DNA from: Tenebrio molitor | Taxonomy: Eukaryota; Arthropoda; Insecta; Coleoptera; Tenebrionidae | Reading direction: 5' to 3' | Length of the DNA stretch: 64,000 bases | Assembly (NCBI RefSeq): GCF_963966145.1 | Contig: NC_091050.1 | Span: 9,114,001-9,178,000, forward strand | Shown here: piece by piece, positions 24,301-35,630 of the stretch | Layout of the letters: the number at the start of each line of letters is the position of its first letter | Position numbering within the stretch: position 1 is the first letter of the stretch | The notes under the pieces: generated by a model | Told to the model about the DNA's origin: nothing | The model's input: only the letters and a program-made list of their open reading frames with translations | Databases searched by the model: none | Program-made: the position numbers and the translations under genes

Positions 24301-27300
24301 CACCGTTGGATTGCTCTTGTCAAGGCGCTTCTTCCGAGCCGAAAAAAATTTACCTGGATTTTTCCGTTTTAGATAAATTTGCAAAAAACCAAAAAATCCA
24401 TATTTTTGGCTCCCACAGCAAAAAATGGGTACATTGGGCGGAACTTTTACTATATCTGAATTCAACTCATCCTATACAATAACTGACAGCAATTTGATTC
24501 GAATCGGCGACAAAAAATTTTTGGAAAAAAACCATGTACTCCCCCCTTCTATCTAATTTTCACTTCGGAAAATCATTTAAACGCCCATAGCTCCCTTGTT
24601 AAGCAACATATGGCAATGAATTTTGCACCGTTGGATTGCTCTTGTCAAGGCGCTTCTTCTGAGCCGAAAAAAATTTACCTGGATTTTTCCGTTTCAGAGA
24701 AGTTCGCAAAAAACCAAAAAATCTATATTTTTGGCTCCCACAGCAAAAAATGGGTACATTGGGCGGAACTTTTACTATATCTGAATTCAACTCATCCTAT
24801 ACAATAACTGACAGCAATTTGGTTCGAATCGGCGACAAAAAATTTTTGGAAAAAAACCATGTACTCCCCCCTTCTATCTAATTTTCACTTCGGAAAATCA
24901 TTTAAACGCCCATAGCTCCCTTGTTAAGCAACATATGGCAATGAATTTTGCACCGTTGGATTGCTCTTGTCAAGGCGCTTCTTCCGAGCCGAAAAAAATT
25001 TACCTGGATTTTTCCGTTTTAGATAAATTTGCAAAAAACCAAAAAATCCATATTTTTGGCTCCCACAGCAAAAAATGGGTACATTGGGCGGAACTTTTAC
25101 TATATCTGAATTCAACTCATCCTATACAATAACTGACAGCAATTTGATTCGAATCGGCGACAAAAAATTTTTGGAAAAAAACCATGTACTCCCCCCTTCT
25201 ATCTAATTTTCACTTCGGAAAATCATTTAAACGCCCATAGCTCCCTTGTTAAGCAACATATGGCAATGAATTTTGCACCGTTGGATTGCTCTTGTCAAGG
25301 CGCTTCTTCTGAGCCGAAAAAAATTTACCTGGATTTTTCCGTTTCAGAGAAGTTCGCAAAAAACCAAAAAATCTATATTTTTGGCTCCCACAGCAAAAAA
25401 TGGGTACATTGGGCGGAACTTTTACTATATCTGAATTCAACTCATCCTATACAATAACTGACAGCAATTTGGTTCGAATCGGCGACAAAAAATTTTTGGA
25501 AAAAAACCATGTACTCCCCCCTTCTATCTAATTTTCACTTCGGAAAATCATTTAAACGCCCATAGCTCCCTTGTTAAGCAACATATGGCAATGAATTTTG
25601 CACCGTTGGATTGCTCTTGTCAAGGCGCTTCTTCCGAGCCGAAAAAAATTTACCTGGATTTTTCCGTTTTAGATAAATTTGCAAAAAACCAAAAAATCCA
25701 TATTTTTGGCTCCCACAGCAAAAAATGGGTACATTGGGCGGAACTTTTACTATATCTGAATTCAACTCATCCTATACAATAACTGACAGCAATTTGATTC
25801 GAATCGGCGACAAAAAATTTTTGGAAAAAAACCATGTACTCCCCCCTTCTATCTAATTTTCACTTCGGAAAATCATTTAAACGCCCATAGCTCCCTTGTT
25901 AAGCAACATACGGCAATGAATTTTGCACCGTTGGATTGCTCTTGTCAAGGCGCTTCTTCTGAGCCGAAAAAAATTTTCCTGGATTTTTCCGTTTTAGAGA
26001 AATTCGCAAATAACCAAAAAATCCATATTTTTGGCTCACACAGCAAAAAATGGGTACATTGGGCGGAACTTTTACTATACCTGAATTCAACTCATCCTAT
26101 ACAATAACTGACATCAATTTGGTTCGAATCGGCGACAAAAAATTTTTGGAAAAAAACCATGTACTCCCCCCTTCTATCTAATTTTCACTTCGGAAAATCA
26201 TTTAAACGCCCATAGCTCCCTTGTTAAGCAACATATGGCAATGAATTTTGCACCGTTGGATTGCTCTTGTCAAGGCGCTTCTTCTGAGCCGAAAAACATT
26301 TACCTGGATTTTTCCGTTTTAGATAAATTTGCAAAAAACCAAAAAATCCATATTTTTGGCTCCCACAGCAAAAAATGGGTACATTGGGCGGAACTTTTAC
26401 TATATCTGAATTCAACTCATCCTATACAATAACTGACAGCAATTTGGTTCGAATCGGCGACAAAAATTTTTTGGAAAAAAACCATGTACTCCCCCCTTCT
26501 ATCTAATTTTCACTTCGGAAAATCATTTAAACGCCCATAGCTCCCTTGTTAAGCAACATACGGCAATGAATTTTGCACCGTTGGATCGCTCTTGTCAAGG
26601 CGCTTCTTCCGAGCCGAAAAAAATTTACCTGGATTTTTCCGTTTTAGATAAATTTGCAAAAAACCAAAAAATCCATATTTTTGGCTCCCACAGCAAAAAA
26701 TGGGTACATTGGGCGGAACTTTTACTATATCTGAATTCAACTCATCCTATACAATAACTGACAGCAATTTGGTTCGAATCGGCGACAAAAAATTTTTGGA
26801 AAAAAACCATGTACTCCCCCCTTCTATCTAATTTTCACTTCGGAAAATCATTTAAACGCCCATAGCTCCCTTGTTAAGCAACATATGGCAATGAATTTTG
26901 CACCGTTGGATTGCTCTTGTCAAGGCGCTTCTTCTGAGCCGAAAAAAATTTTCCTGGATTTTTCCGTTTTAGAGAAATTCGCAAATAACCAAAAAATCCA
27001 TATTTTTGGCTCACACAGCAAAAAATGGGTACATTGGGCGGAACTTTTACTATATCTGAATTCAACTCATCCTATACAATAACTGACAGCAATTTGGTTC
27101 GAATCGGCGACAAAAAATTTTTGGAAAAAAACCATGTACTCCCCCCTTCTATCTAATTTTCACTTCGGAAAATCATTTCAACGCCCATAGCTCCCTTGTT
27201 AAGCAACATATGGCAATGAATTTTGCACCGTTGGATTGCTCTTGTCACGGCGCTTCTTCTGAGCCGAAAAACATTTACCTGGATTTTTCTGTTTTAGAGA

Positions 27301-27534
27301 AATTTGCAAAAAACCAAAAAATCCATATTTTTGGCTCCCACAGCAAAAAATGGGTACAATGGGCGGAACTTTTACTATATCTGAATTCAACTCATCCTAT
27401 ACAATAACTGACAGCAATTTGGTTCGAATCGGCGACAAAAAATTTTTGGAAAAAAACCATGTACTCCCCCCTTCTATCTAATTTTCACTTCGGAAAATCA
27501 TTTAAACGCCCATAGCTCCCTTGTTAAGCAACAT
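21350..27534. repeat. Region of 7-unit and 13-unit higher-order repeats
   Basis: Units with a CGCAAATAACC variant followed by a GAAAAACATTTACC...GATAAATTTGC unit recur at about 21360, 23635 and 25910, spaced by 2,275 bp (7 x 325). Separately, a run of three or four units is repeated between 22335-23309 and 26560-27534, a shift of 4,225 bp (13 x 325). It is marked by GGATCGCTC, then CGCAAATAACC, then TTTCAACGCC with CACGGCGC. The periodicities overlap, so several rounds of unequal exchange or gene conversion are recorded. Confidence 0.75.
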
Positions 27535-28184
27535 ATGGCAATGAATTTTGCACCGTTGGATTGCTCTTGTCAAGGCGCTTCTTCCGAGCCGAAAAAAATT
27601 TACCTGGATTTTTCCGTTTCAGAGAAGTTCGCAAAAAACCAAAAAATCTATATTTTTGGCTCCCACAGCAAAAAATGGGTACATTGGGCGGAACTTTTAC
27701 TATATCTGAATTTAACTCATCCTATACAATAACTGACAGCAATTTGGTTCGAATCGGCGACAGAAAATTTTTGGAAAAAAACCATGTACTCCCCCCTTCT
27801 ATCTAATTTTCACTTCGGAAAATCATTTAAACGCCCATAGCTCCCTTGTTAAGCAACATATGGCAATGAATTTTGCACCGTTGGATTGCTCTTGTCAAAG
27901 CGCTTCTTCTGAGCCGAAAAAAATTTACCTGGATTTTTCCGTTTCAGAGAAATTCGCTAAAAACCAAAAAATCCATATTTTTGGCTCCCACAGCAAAAAA
28001 TGGGTACAATGGGCGGAACTTTTACTATACCTGAATTCAACTCATCCTATACAATAACTGACAGAAATTTGGTTCGAATCGGCGACAAAAAATTTTTGGA
28101 AAAAAACCATGTACTCCCCCCTTCTATCTAATTTTCACTTCGGAAAATCATTTAAACGCCCATAGCTCCCTTGTTAAGCAACAT

Positions 28185-31100
28185 ATGGCAATGAATTTTG
28201 CACCGTTGGATTGCTCTTGTCACGGCGCTTCTTCCGAGCCGAAAAACATTTACCTGGATTTTTCTGTTTTAGAGAAATTTGCAAAAAACCAAAAAATCCA
28301 TATTTTTGGCTCCCACAGCAAAAAATGGGTACAATGGGCGGAACTTTTACTATATCTGAATTCAACTCATCCTATACAATAACTGACAGCAATTTGGTTC
28401 GAATCGGCGACAAAAAATTTTTGGAAAAAAACCATGTACTCCCCCCTTCTATCTAATTTTCACTTCGGAAAATCATTTAAACGCCCATAGCTCCCTTGTT
28501 AAGCAACATATGGCAATGAATTTTGCACCGTTGGATCGCTCTTGTCAAGGCGCTTCTTCCGAGCCGAAAAAAATTTACCTGGATTTTTCCGTTTTAGATA
28601 AATTTACAAAAAACCAAAAAATCCATATTTTTGGCTCCCACAGCAAAAAATGGGTACATTGGGCGGAACTTTTACTATATCTGAATTCAACTCATCCTAT
28701 ACAATAACTGACAGCAATTTGGTTCGAATCGGCGACAAAAATTTTTTGGAAAAAAACCATGTACTCCCCCCTTCTATCTAATTTTCACTTCGGAAAATCA
28801 TTTAAACGCCCATAGCTCCCTTGTTAAGCAACATATGGCAATGAATTTTGCACCGTTGGATTGCTCTTGTCAAGGCGCTTCTTCTGAGCCGAAAAACATT
28901 TACCTGGATTTTTCCGTTTTAGAGAAATTTGCAAAAAACCAAAAAATCCATATTTTTGGCTCCCACAGCAAAAAATGGGTACATTGGGCGGAACTTTTAC
29001 TATATCTGAATTCAACTCATCCTATACAATAACTGACAGCAATTTGATTCGAATCGGCGACAAAAAATTTTTGGAAAAAAACCATGTACTCCCCCCTTCT
29101 ATCTAATTTTCACTTCGGAAAATCATTTAAACGCCCATAGCTCCCTTGTTAAGCAACATACGGCAATGAATTTTGCACCGTTGGATTGCTCTTGTCAAGG
29201 CGCTTCTTCTGAGCCGAAAAACATTTTCATGGATTTTTCCGTTTTAGAGAAATTCGAAAATAACCAAAAAATCGATATTTTTGGCTCACACAGCTAAAAA
29301 TGGGTACATTGGGCGGAACTTTTACTATATCTGAATTCAACTCATCCTATACAATAACTGACAGCAATTTGGTTCGAATCGGCGACAAAAAATTTTTGGA
29401 AAAAAACCATGTACTCCCCCCTTCTATCTAATTTTCACTTCGGAAAATCATTTCAACGCCCATAGCTCCCTTGTTAAGCAACATATGGCAATGAATTTTG
29501 CACCGTTGGATTGCTCTTGTCACGGCGCTTCTTCTGAGCCGAAAAACATTTACCTGGATTTTTCTGTTTTAGAGAAATTTGCAAAAAACCAAAAAATCCA
29601 TATTTTTGGCTCCCACAGCAAAAAATGGGTACAATGGGCGGAACTTATACTATATCTGAATTCAACTCATCCTATACAATAACTGACAGCAATTTGGTTC
29701 GAATCGGCGACAAAAAATTTTTGGAAAAAAACCATGTACTCCCCCCTTCTATCTAATTTTCACTTCGGAAAATCATTTAAACGCCCATAGCTCCCTTGTT
29801 AAGCAACATATGGCAATGAATTTTGCACCGTTGGATTGCTCTTGTCAAGGCGCTTCTTCCGAGCCGAAAAAAATTTACCTGGATTTTTCCGTTTTAGAGA
29901 AATTTGCAAAAAAACAAAAAATCCATATTTTTGGCTCCCACAGCAAAAAATGGGTACATTGGGCGGAACTTTTACTATATCTGAATTTAACTCATCCTAT
30001 ACAATAACTGACAGCAATTTGGTTCGAATCGGCGACAGAAAATTTTTGGAAAAAAACCATGTACTCCCCCCTTCTATCTAATTTTCACTTCGGAAAATCA
30101 TTTAAACGCCCATAGCTCCCTTGTTAAGCAACATATGGCAATGAATTTTGCACCGTTGGATTGCTCTTGTCAAAGCGCTTCTTCTGAGCCGAAAAAAATT
30201 TACCTGGATTTTTCCGTTTCAGAGAAATTCGCTAAAAACCAAAAAATCCATATTTTTGGCTCCCACAGCAAAAAATGGGTACAATGGGCGGAACTTTTAC
30301 TATACCTGAATTCAACTCATCCTATACAATAACTGACAGAAATTTGGTTCGAATCGGCGACAGAAAATTTTTGGAAAAAAACCATGTACTCCCCCCTTCT
30401 ATCTAATTTTCACTTCGGAAAATCATTTAAACGCCCATAGCTCCCTTGTTAAGCAACATATGGCAATGAATTTTGCACCGTTGGATTGCTCTTGTCAAAG
30501 CGCTTCTTCTGAGCCGAAAAAAATTTACCTGGATTTTTCCGTTTCAGAGAAATTCGCTAAAAACCAAAAAATCCATATTTTTGGCTCCCACAGCAAAAAA
30601 TGGGTACAATGGGCGGAACTTTTACTATACCTGAATTCAACTCATCCTATACAATAACTGACAGAAATTTGGTTCGAATCGGCGACAAAAAATTTTTGGA
30701 AAAAAACCATGTACTCCCCCCTTCTATCTAATTTTCACTTCGGAAAATCATTTAAACGCCCATAGCTCCCTTGTTAAGCAACATATGGCAATGAATTTTG
30801 CACCGTTGGATTGCTCTTGTCACGGCGCTTCTTCTGAGCCGAAAAACATTTACCTGGATTTTTCTGTTTTAGAGAAATTTGCAAAAAACCAAAAAATCCA
30901 TATTTTTGGCTCCCACAGCAAAAAATGGGTACAATGGGCGGAACTTTTACTATATCTGAATTCAACTCATCCTATACAATAACTGACAGCAATTTGGTTC
31001 GAATCGGCGACAAAAAATTTTTGGAAAAAAACCATGTACTCCCCCCTTCTATCTAATTTTCACTTCGGAAAATCATTTAAACGCCCATAGCTCCCTTGTT

Positions 31101-34100
31101 AAGCAACATATGGCAATGAATTTTGCACCGTTGGATTGCTCTTGTCAAGGCGCTTCTTCCGAGCCGAAAAAAATTTACCTGGATTTTTCCGTTTTAGAGA
31201 AATTTGCAAAAAACCAAAAAATCCATATTTTTGGCTCCCACAGCAAAAAATGGGTACATTGGGCGGAACTTTTACTATATCTGAATTTAACTCATCCTAT
31301 ACAATAACTGACAGCAATTTGGTTCGAATCGGCGACAGAAAATTTTTGGAAAAAAACCATGTACTCCCCCCTTCTATCTAATTTTCACTTCGGAAAATCA
31401 TTTAAACGCCCATAGCTCCCTTGTTAAGCAACATATGGCAATGAATTTTGCACCGTTGGATTGCTCTTGTCAAAGCGCTTCTTCTGAGCCGAAAAAAATT
31501 TACCTGGATTTTTCCGTTTCAGAGAAATTCGCTAAAAACCAAAAAATCCATATTTTTGGCTCCCACAGCAAAAAATGGGTACAATGGGCGGAACTTTTAC
31601 TATACCTGAATTCAACTCATCCTATACAATAACTGACAGAAATTTGGTTCGAATCGGCGACAAAAAATTTTTGGAAAAAAACCATGTACTCCCCCCTTCT
31701 ATCTAATTTTCACTTCGGAAAATCATTTCAACGCCCATAGCTCCCTTGTTAAGCAACATATGGCAATGAATTTTGCACCGTTGGATTGCTCTTGTCAAGG
31801 CGCTTCTTCCGAGCCGAAAAAAATTTACCTGGATTTTTCCGTTTCAGAGAAATTCGCTAAAAACCAAAAAATCCATATTTTTGGCTCACACAGCAAAAAA
31901 TGGGTACATTGGGCGGAACTTTTACTATATCTGAATTCAACTCATCCTATACAATAACTGACAGCAATTTGGTTCGAATCGGCGACAAAAAATTTTTGGA
32001 AAAAAACCATGTACTCCCCCCTTCTATCTAATTTTCACTTCGGAAAATCATTTCAACGCCCATAGCTCCCTTGTTAAGCAACATATGGCAATGAATTTTG
32101 CACCGTTGGATTGCTCTTGTCAAGGCGCTTCTTCCGAGCCGAAAAAAATTTACCTGGATTTTTCCGTTTCAGAGAAATTCGCTAAAAACCAAAAAATCCA
32201 TATTTTTGGCTCACACAGCAAAAAATGGGTACATTGGGCGGAACTTTTACTATATCTGAATTCAACTCATCCTATACAATAACTGACAGAAATTTGGTTC
32301 GAATCGGCGACAAAAAATGTTTGGAAAAAAACCATGTACTCCCCCCTTCTATCTAATTTTCACTTCGGAAAATCATTTAAACGCTCATAGCTCCCTTGTT
32401 AAGCAACATATGGCAATGAATTTTGCACCGTTGGATTGCTCTTGTCAAGGCGCTTCTTCTGAGCCGAAAAACATTTACCTGGATTTTTCCGTTTTAGAGA
32501 AATTTGCAAAAAACCAAAAAATCCATATTTTTGGCTCCCACAGCAAAAAATGGGTACAATGGGCGGAACTTTTACTATACCTGAATTCAACTCATCCTAT
32601 ACAATAACTGACAGAAATTTGGTTCGAATCGGCGACAAAAAATTTTTGGAAAAAAACCATGTACTCCCCCCTTCTATCTAATTTTCACTTCGGAAAATCA
32701 TTTAAACGCCCATAGCTCCCTTGTTAAGCAACATATGGCAATGAATTTTGCACCGTTGGATTGCTCTTGTCAAGGCGCTTCTTCCGAGCCGAAAAAAATT
32801 TACCTGGATTTTTCCGTTTCAGAGAAATTCGCTAAAAACCAAAAAATCCATATTTTTGGCTCACACAGCAAAAAATGGGTACATTGGGCGGAACTTTTAC
32901 TATATCTGAATTCAACTCATCCTATACAATAACTGACAGAAATTTGGTTCGAATCGGCGACAAAAAATGTTTGGAAAAAAACCACGTACTCCCCCCTTCT
33001 ATCTAATTTTCACTTCGGAAAATCATTTAAACGCCCATAGCTCCCTTGTTAAGCAACATATGGCAATGAATTTTGCACCGTTGGATTGCTCTTGTCAAGG
33101 CGCTTCTTCTGAGCCGAAAAACATTTACCTGGATTTTTCCGTTTTAGAGAAATTTGCAAAAAACCAAAAAATCCATATTTTTGGCTCCCACAGCAAAAAA
33201 TGGGTACAATGGGCGGAACTTTTACTATATCTGAATTCAACTCATCCTATACAATAACTGACAGCAATTTGGTTCGAATCGGCGACAAAAAATTTTTGGA
33301 AAAAAACCATGTACTCCCCCCTTCTATCTAATTTTCACCTCGGAAAATCATTTAAACGCCCATAGCTCCCTTGTTAAGCAACATATGGCAATGAATTTTG
33401 CACCGTTGGATTGCTCTTGTCAAGGCGCTTCTTCCGAGCCGAAAAAAATTTACCTGGATTTTTCCGTTTTAGAGAAATTTGCAAAAAACCAAAAAATCCA
33501 TATTTTTGGCTCCCACAGCAAAAAATGGGTACATTGGGCGGAACTTTTACTATATCTGAATTTAACTCATCCTATACAATAACTGACAGCAATTTGGTTC
33601 GAATCGGCGACAGAAAATTTTTGGAAAAAAACCATGTACTCCCCCCTTCTATCTAATTTTCACTTCGGAAAATCATTTAAACGCCCATAGCTCCCTTGTT
33701 AAGCAACATATGGCAATGAATTTTGCACCGTTGGATTGCTCTTGTCAAAGCGCTTCTTCTGAGCCGAAAAAAATTTACCTGGATTTTTCCGTTTCAGAGA
33801 AATTCGCTAAAAACCAAAAAATCCATATTTTTGGCTCCCACAGCAAAAAATGGGTACAATGGGCGGAACTTTTACTATACCTGAATTCAACTCATCCTAT
33901 ACAATAACTGACAGAAATTTGGTTCGAATCGGCGACAAAAAATTTTTGGAAAAAAACCATGTACTCCCCCCTTCTATCTAATTTTCACTTCGGAAAATCA
34001 TTTAAACGCCCATAGCTCCCTTGTTAAGCAACATATGGCAATGAATTTTGCACCGTTGGATTGCTCTTGTCAAAGCGCTTCTTCTGAGCCGAAAAAAATT

Positions 34101-34690
34101 TACCTGGATTTTTCCGTTTCAGAGAAATTCGCTAAAAACCAAAAAATCCATATTTTTGGCGCCCACAGCAAAAAATGGTTACAATGGGCGGAACTTTTAC
34201 TATACCTGAATTCAACTCATCCTATACAATAACTGACAGCAATTTGGTTCGAATCGGCGACAGAAAATTTTTGGAAAAAACCATGTACTCCCCCCTTCTA
34301 TCTAATTTTCACTTCGGAAAATCATTTAAACGCCCATAGCTCCCTTGTTAAGCAACATATGGCAATGAATTTTGCACCGTTGGATTGCTCTTGTCAAAGC
34401 GCTTCTTCTGAGCCGAAAAAAATTTACCTGGATTTTTCCGTTTCAGAGAAATTCGCTAAAAACCAAAAACTCCATATTTTTGGCTCCCACAGCAAAAAAT
34501 GGGTACAATGGGCGGAACTTTTACTATACCTGAATTCAACTCATCCTATACAATAACTGACAGCAATTTGGTTCGAATCGGCGACAAAAATTTTTTGGAA
34601 AAAAACCATGTACTCTTCCCCCTTCTATCTAATTTTCACTTCGGAAAATCATTTAAACGCCCATAGCGCCCTTGTTAAGCAACATATGGC
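28185..34690. repeat. Right-hand satellite subfamily with local dimers and trimers
   Basis: The right third of the array has its own mix. Units with TCAAAGCGC plus TTCGCTAAAAACC occur at about 27860, 30135, 30460, 31435, 33710, 34035 and 34359. They follow units with TGAATTTAACTC (NLT type) at 29810, 31110 and 33385. A two-unit alternation (32085/32410 and 32735/33060, shift 650 bp) carries a private AAATGTTTGG variant. One unit near 29160-29484 is more degraded, with an in-frame stop where CAGCAAAAA became CAGCTAAAA. Confidence 0.7.
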
Positions 34691-34858
34691 GGCAATGAAT
34701 TTTGCACCGTTGGATTGCTCTTGTCAAGGCGCTTCTTCTGAGCCGAAAAAATTTACCTGCATTTTTCCGTTTTAGATAAATTCGCAAAAAACCAAAAAAT
34801 CTATATTTTTGGCTCCCACAGCAAAAAATGGGTACAATGGGCGGAACTTTTACTATAT

Positions 34859-35537
34859 GTACCTATTAATTTGGTAGAACAACATGCTGAACTGTAATTG
34901 TTTTATCCAATTGTAAAATGACATAATTTTTATAAGACGTAGTTGCTTTATTCAAGAACAAAATAATAACATAACAATAAACACATCCATCTGTATGTAA
35001 AGTATCAAAATAATTCACCACTTTAGTACTGTGATAACTAGTTATTACCAAGTAAATGTTTCTGAATTTAATGCAAAAATGATAATTTATATTTAAATGA
35101 TACTCGTTTACCCATCAGTTGGAATATTAACAACAATTTTATTTTTTTACCGACAATTTGTTATTGAGGTAAACATATATTAACATTAAGTAGGGACCTA
35201 CAGCATTTAATTATGCAATCAGAATTATATCCTGATTAATATCTCGATAAATGTGTAAATGAAAATCGTGTCTTCGATGGGCAGTAGCTTTCCTTATCTT
35301 TTCATTTCCGTTTTTCATTAGTTAGCATTTTTTAAAATACGCTTTTCTATATTTCACAACTTCATAACCATTCATTCACCTTTGTTTTTGACATCAATAA
35401 CGCAATACAATAACCTTTACCCCCGTCGAAATGAAGGCAAGATTTTGCATTACATATCTACCTATTTGCATACAAATTCTAGACCTGAACATAAATTTTA
35501 ATAATTGTGAATGAAACAAAATTTCTTAATACTTCCA
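34859..35537. other. AT-rich spacer between satellite and first cuticle gene
   Basis: The satellite stops abruptly at 34858, within the ACTATATCTGAATTC segment of the monomer. No transposon end, inverted repeat or target duplication is visible at the junction. The rest is AT-rich with no supported gene. The poly(A) signal of the following minus-strand cuticle gene marks its right edge. Confidence 0.6.
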
Positions 35538-35543
35538 TTTTAT
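35538..35543 (-). terminator. Poly(A) signal AATAAA of the 35.6-kb cuticle gene
   Basis: AATAAA on the minus strand (tttatt on plus) lies about 90 nt beyond the TAA stop at 35631-35633, a normal short 3' UTR for these genes. Confidence 0.6.
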
Positions 35544-35630
35544 TAATAGTTTAAATATATACACAGTATAATTATAGTGAATGTATTGTACAATAAATTG
35601 TATGAATCAATCGTATATATCCAGAATGAA

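Larger units (their letters stand above)
7909..34858. repeat. Satellite DNA array, 325-bp monomer, about 83 tandem copies
   Basis: From 7909 to 34858 (26,950 bp) the sequence is a head-to-tail array with a period of exactly 325 bp for almost every unit. The landmark ACAATAACTGACAGC recurs at 7911, 8226, 8551 and so on. Internal units differ by only a few percent. The first unit is about 10 bp short, with a deletion in the GTACTCCCCCC segment. The last two have several small indels, as expected at array edges. Rare internal length variants occur: a 323-bp unit near 10310, and one-base insertions near 13145 and 21140. No other sequence interrupts the array. The monomer carries incidental ORFs of 65 codons (plus) and 63 codons (minus), but its variants are mostly amino-acid-changing and some units carry stops or frameshifts, so I treat it as non-coding. 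The length is about that of two nucleosome repeats, common for beetle satellites. Confidence 0.97.

Noticed and set aside
8360..34556. The many 63-96-codon ORFs on both strands of the satellite as genes
   Set aside because: They repeat with the 325-bp period, differ mainly by amino-acid-changing variants, and several units are broken. They follow from satellite homogeneity.
7909..34858. CRISPR-like array
   Set aside because: No short repeat alternating with unique spacers; the whole 325-bp unit repeats, and the genome is animal.
7909..34858. CENP-B box in the satellite
   Set aside because: TTCG-containing segments (GTTCGAATCGGCGAC, CTTCGGAAAATCATT) do not satisfy the required A and CGGG positions of the box.
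34866..35051. Minus-strand 61-codon ORF beside the satellite
   Set aside because: No domain, promoter or splice signals; AT-rich spacer.
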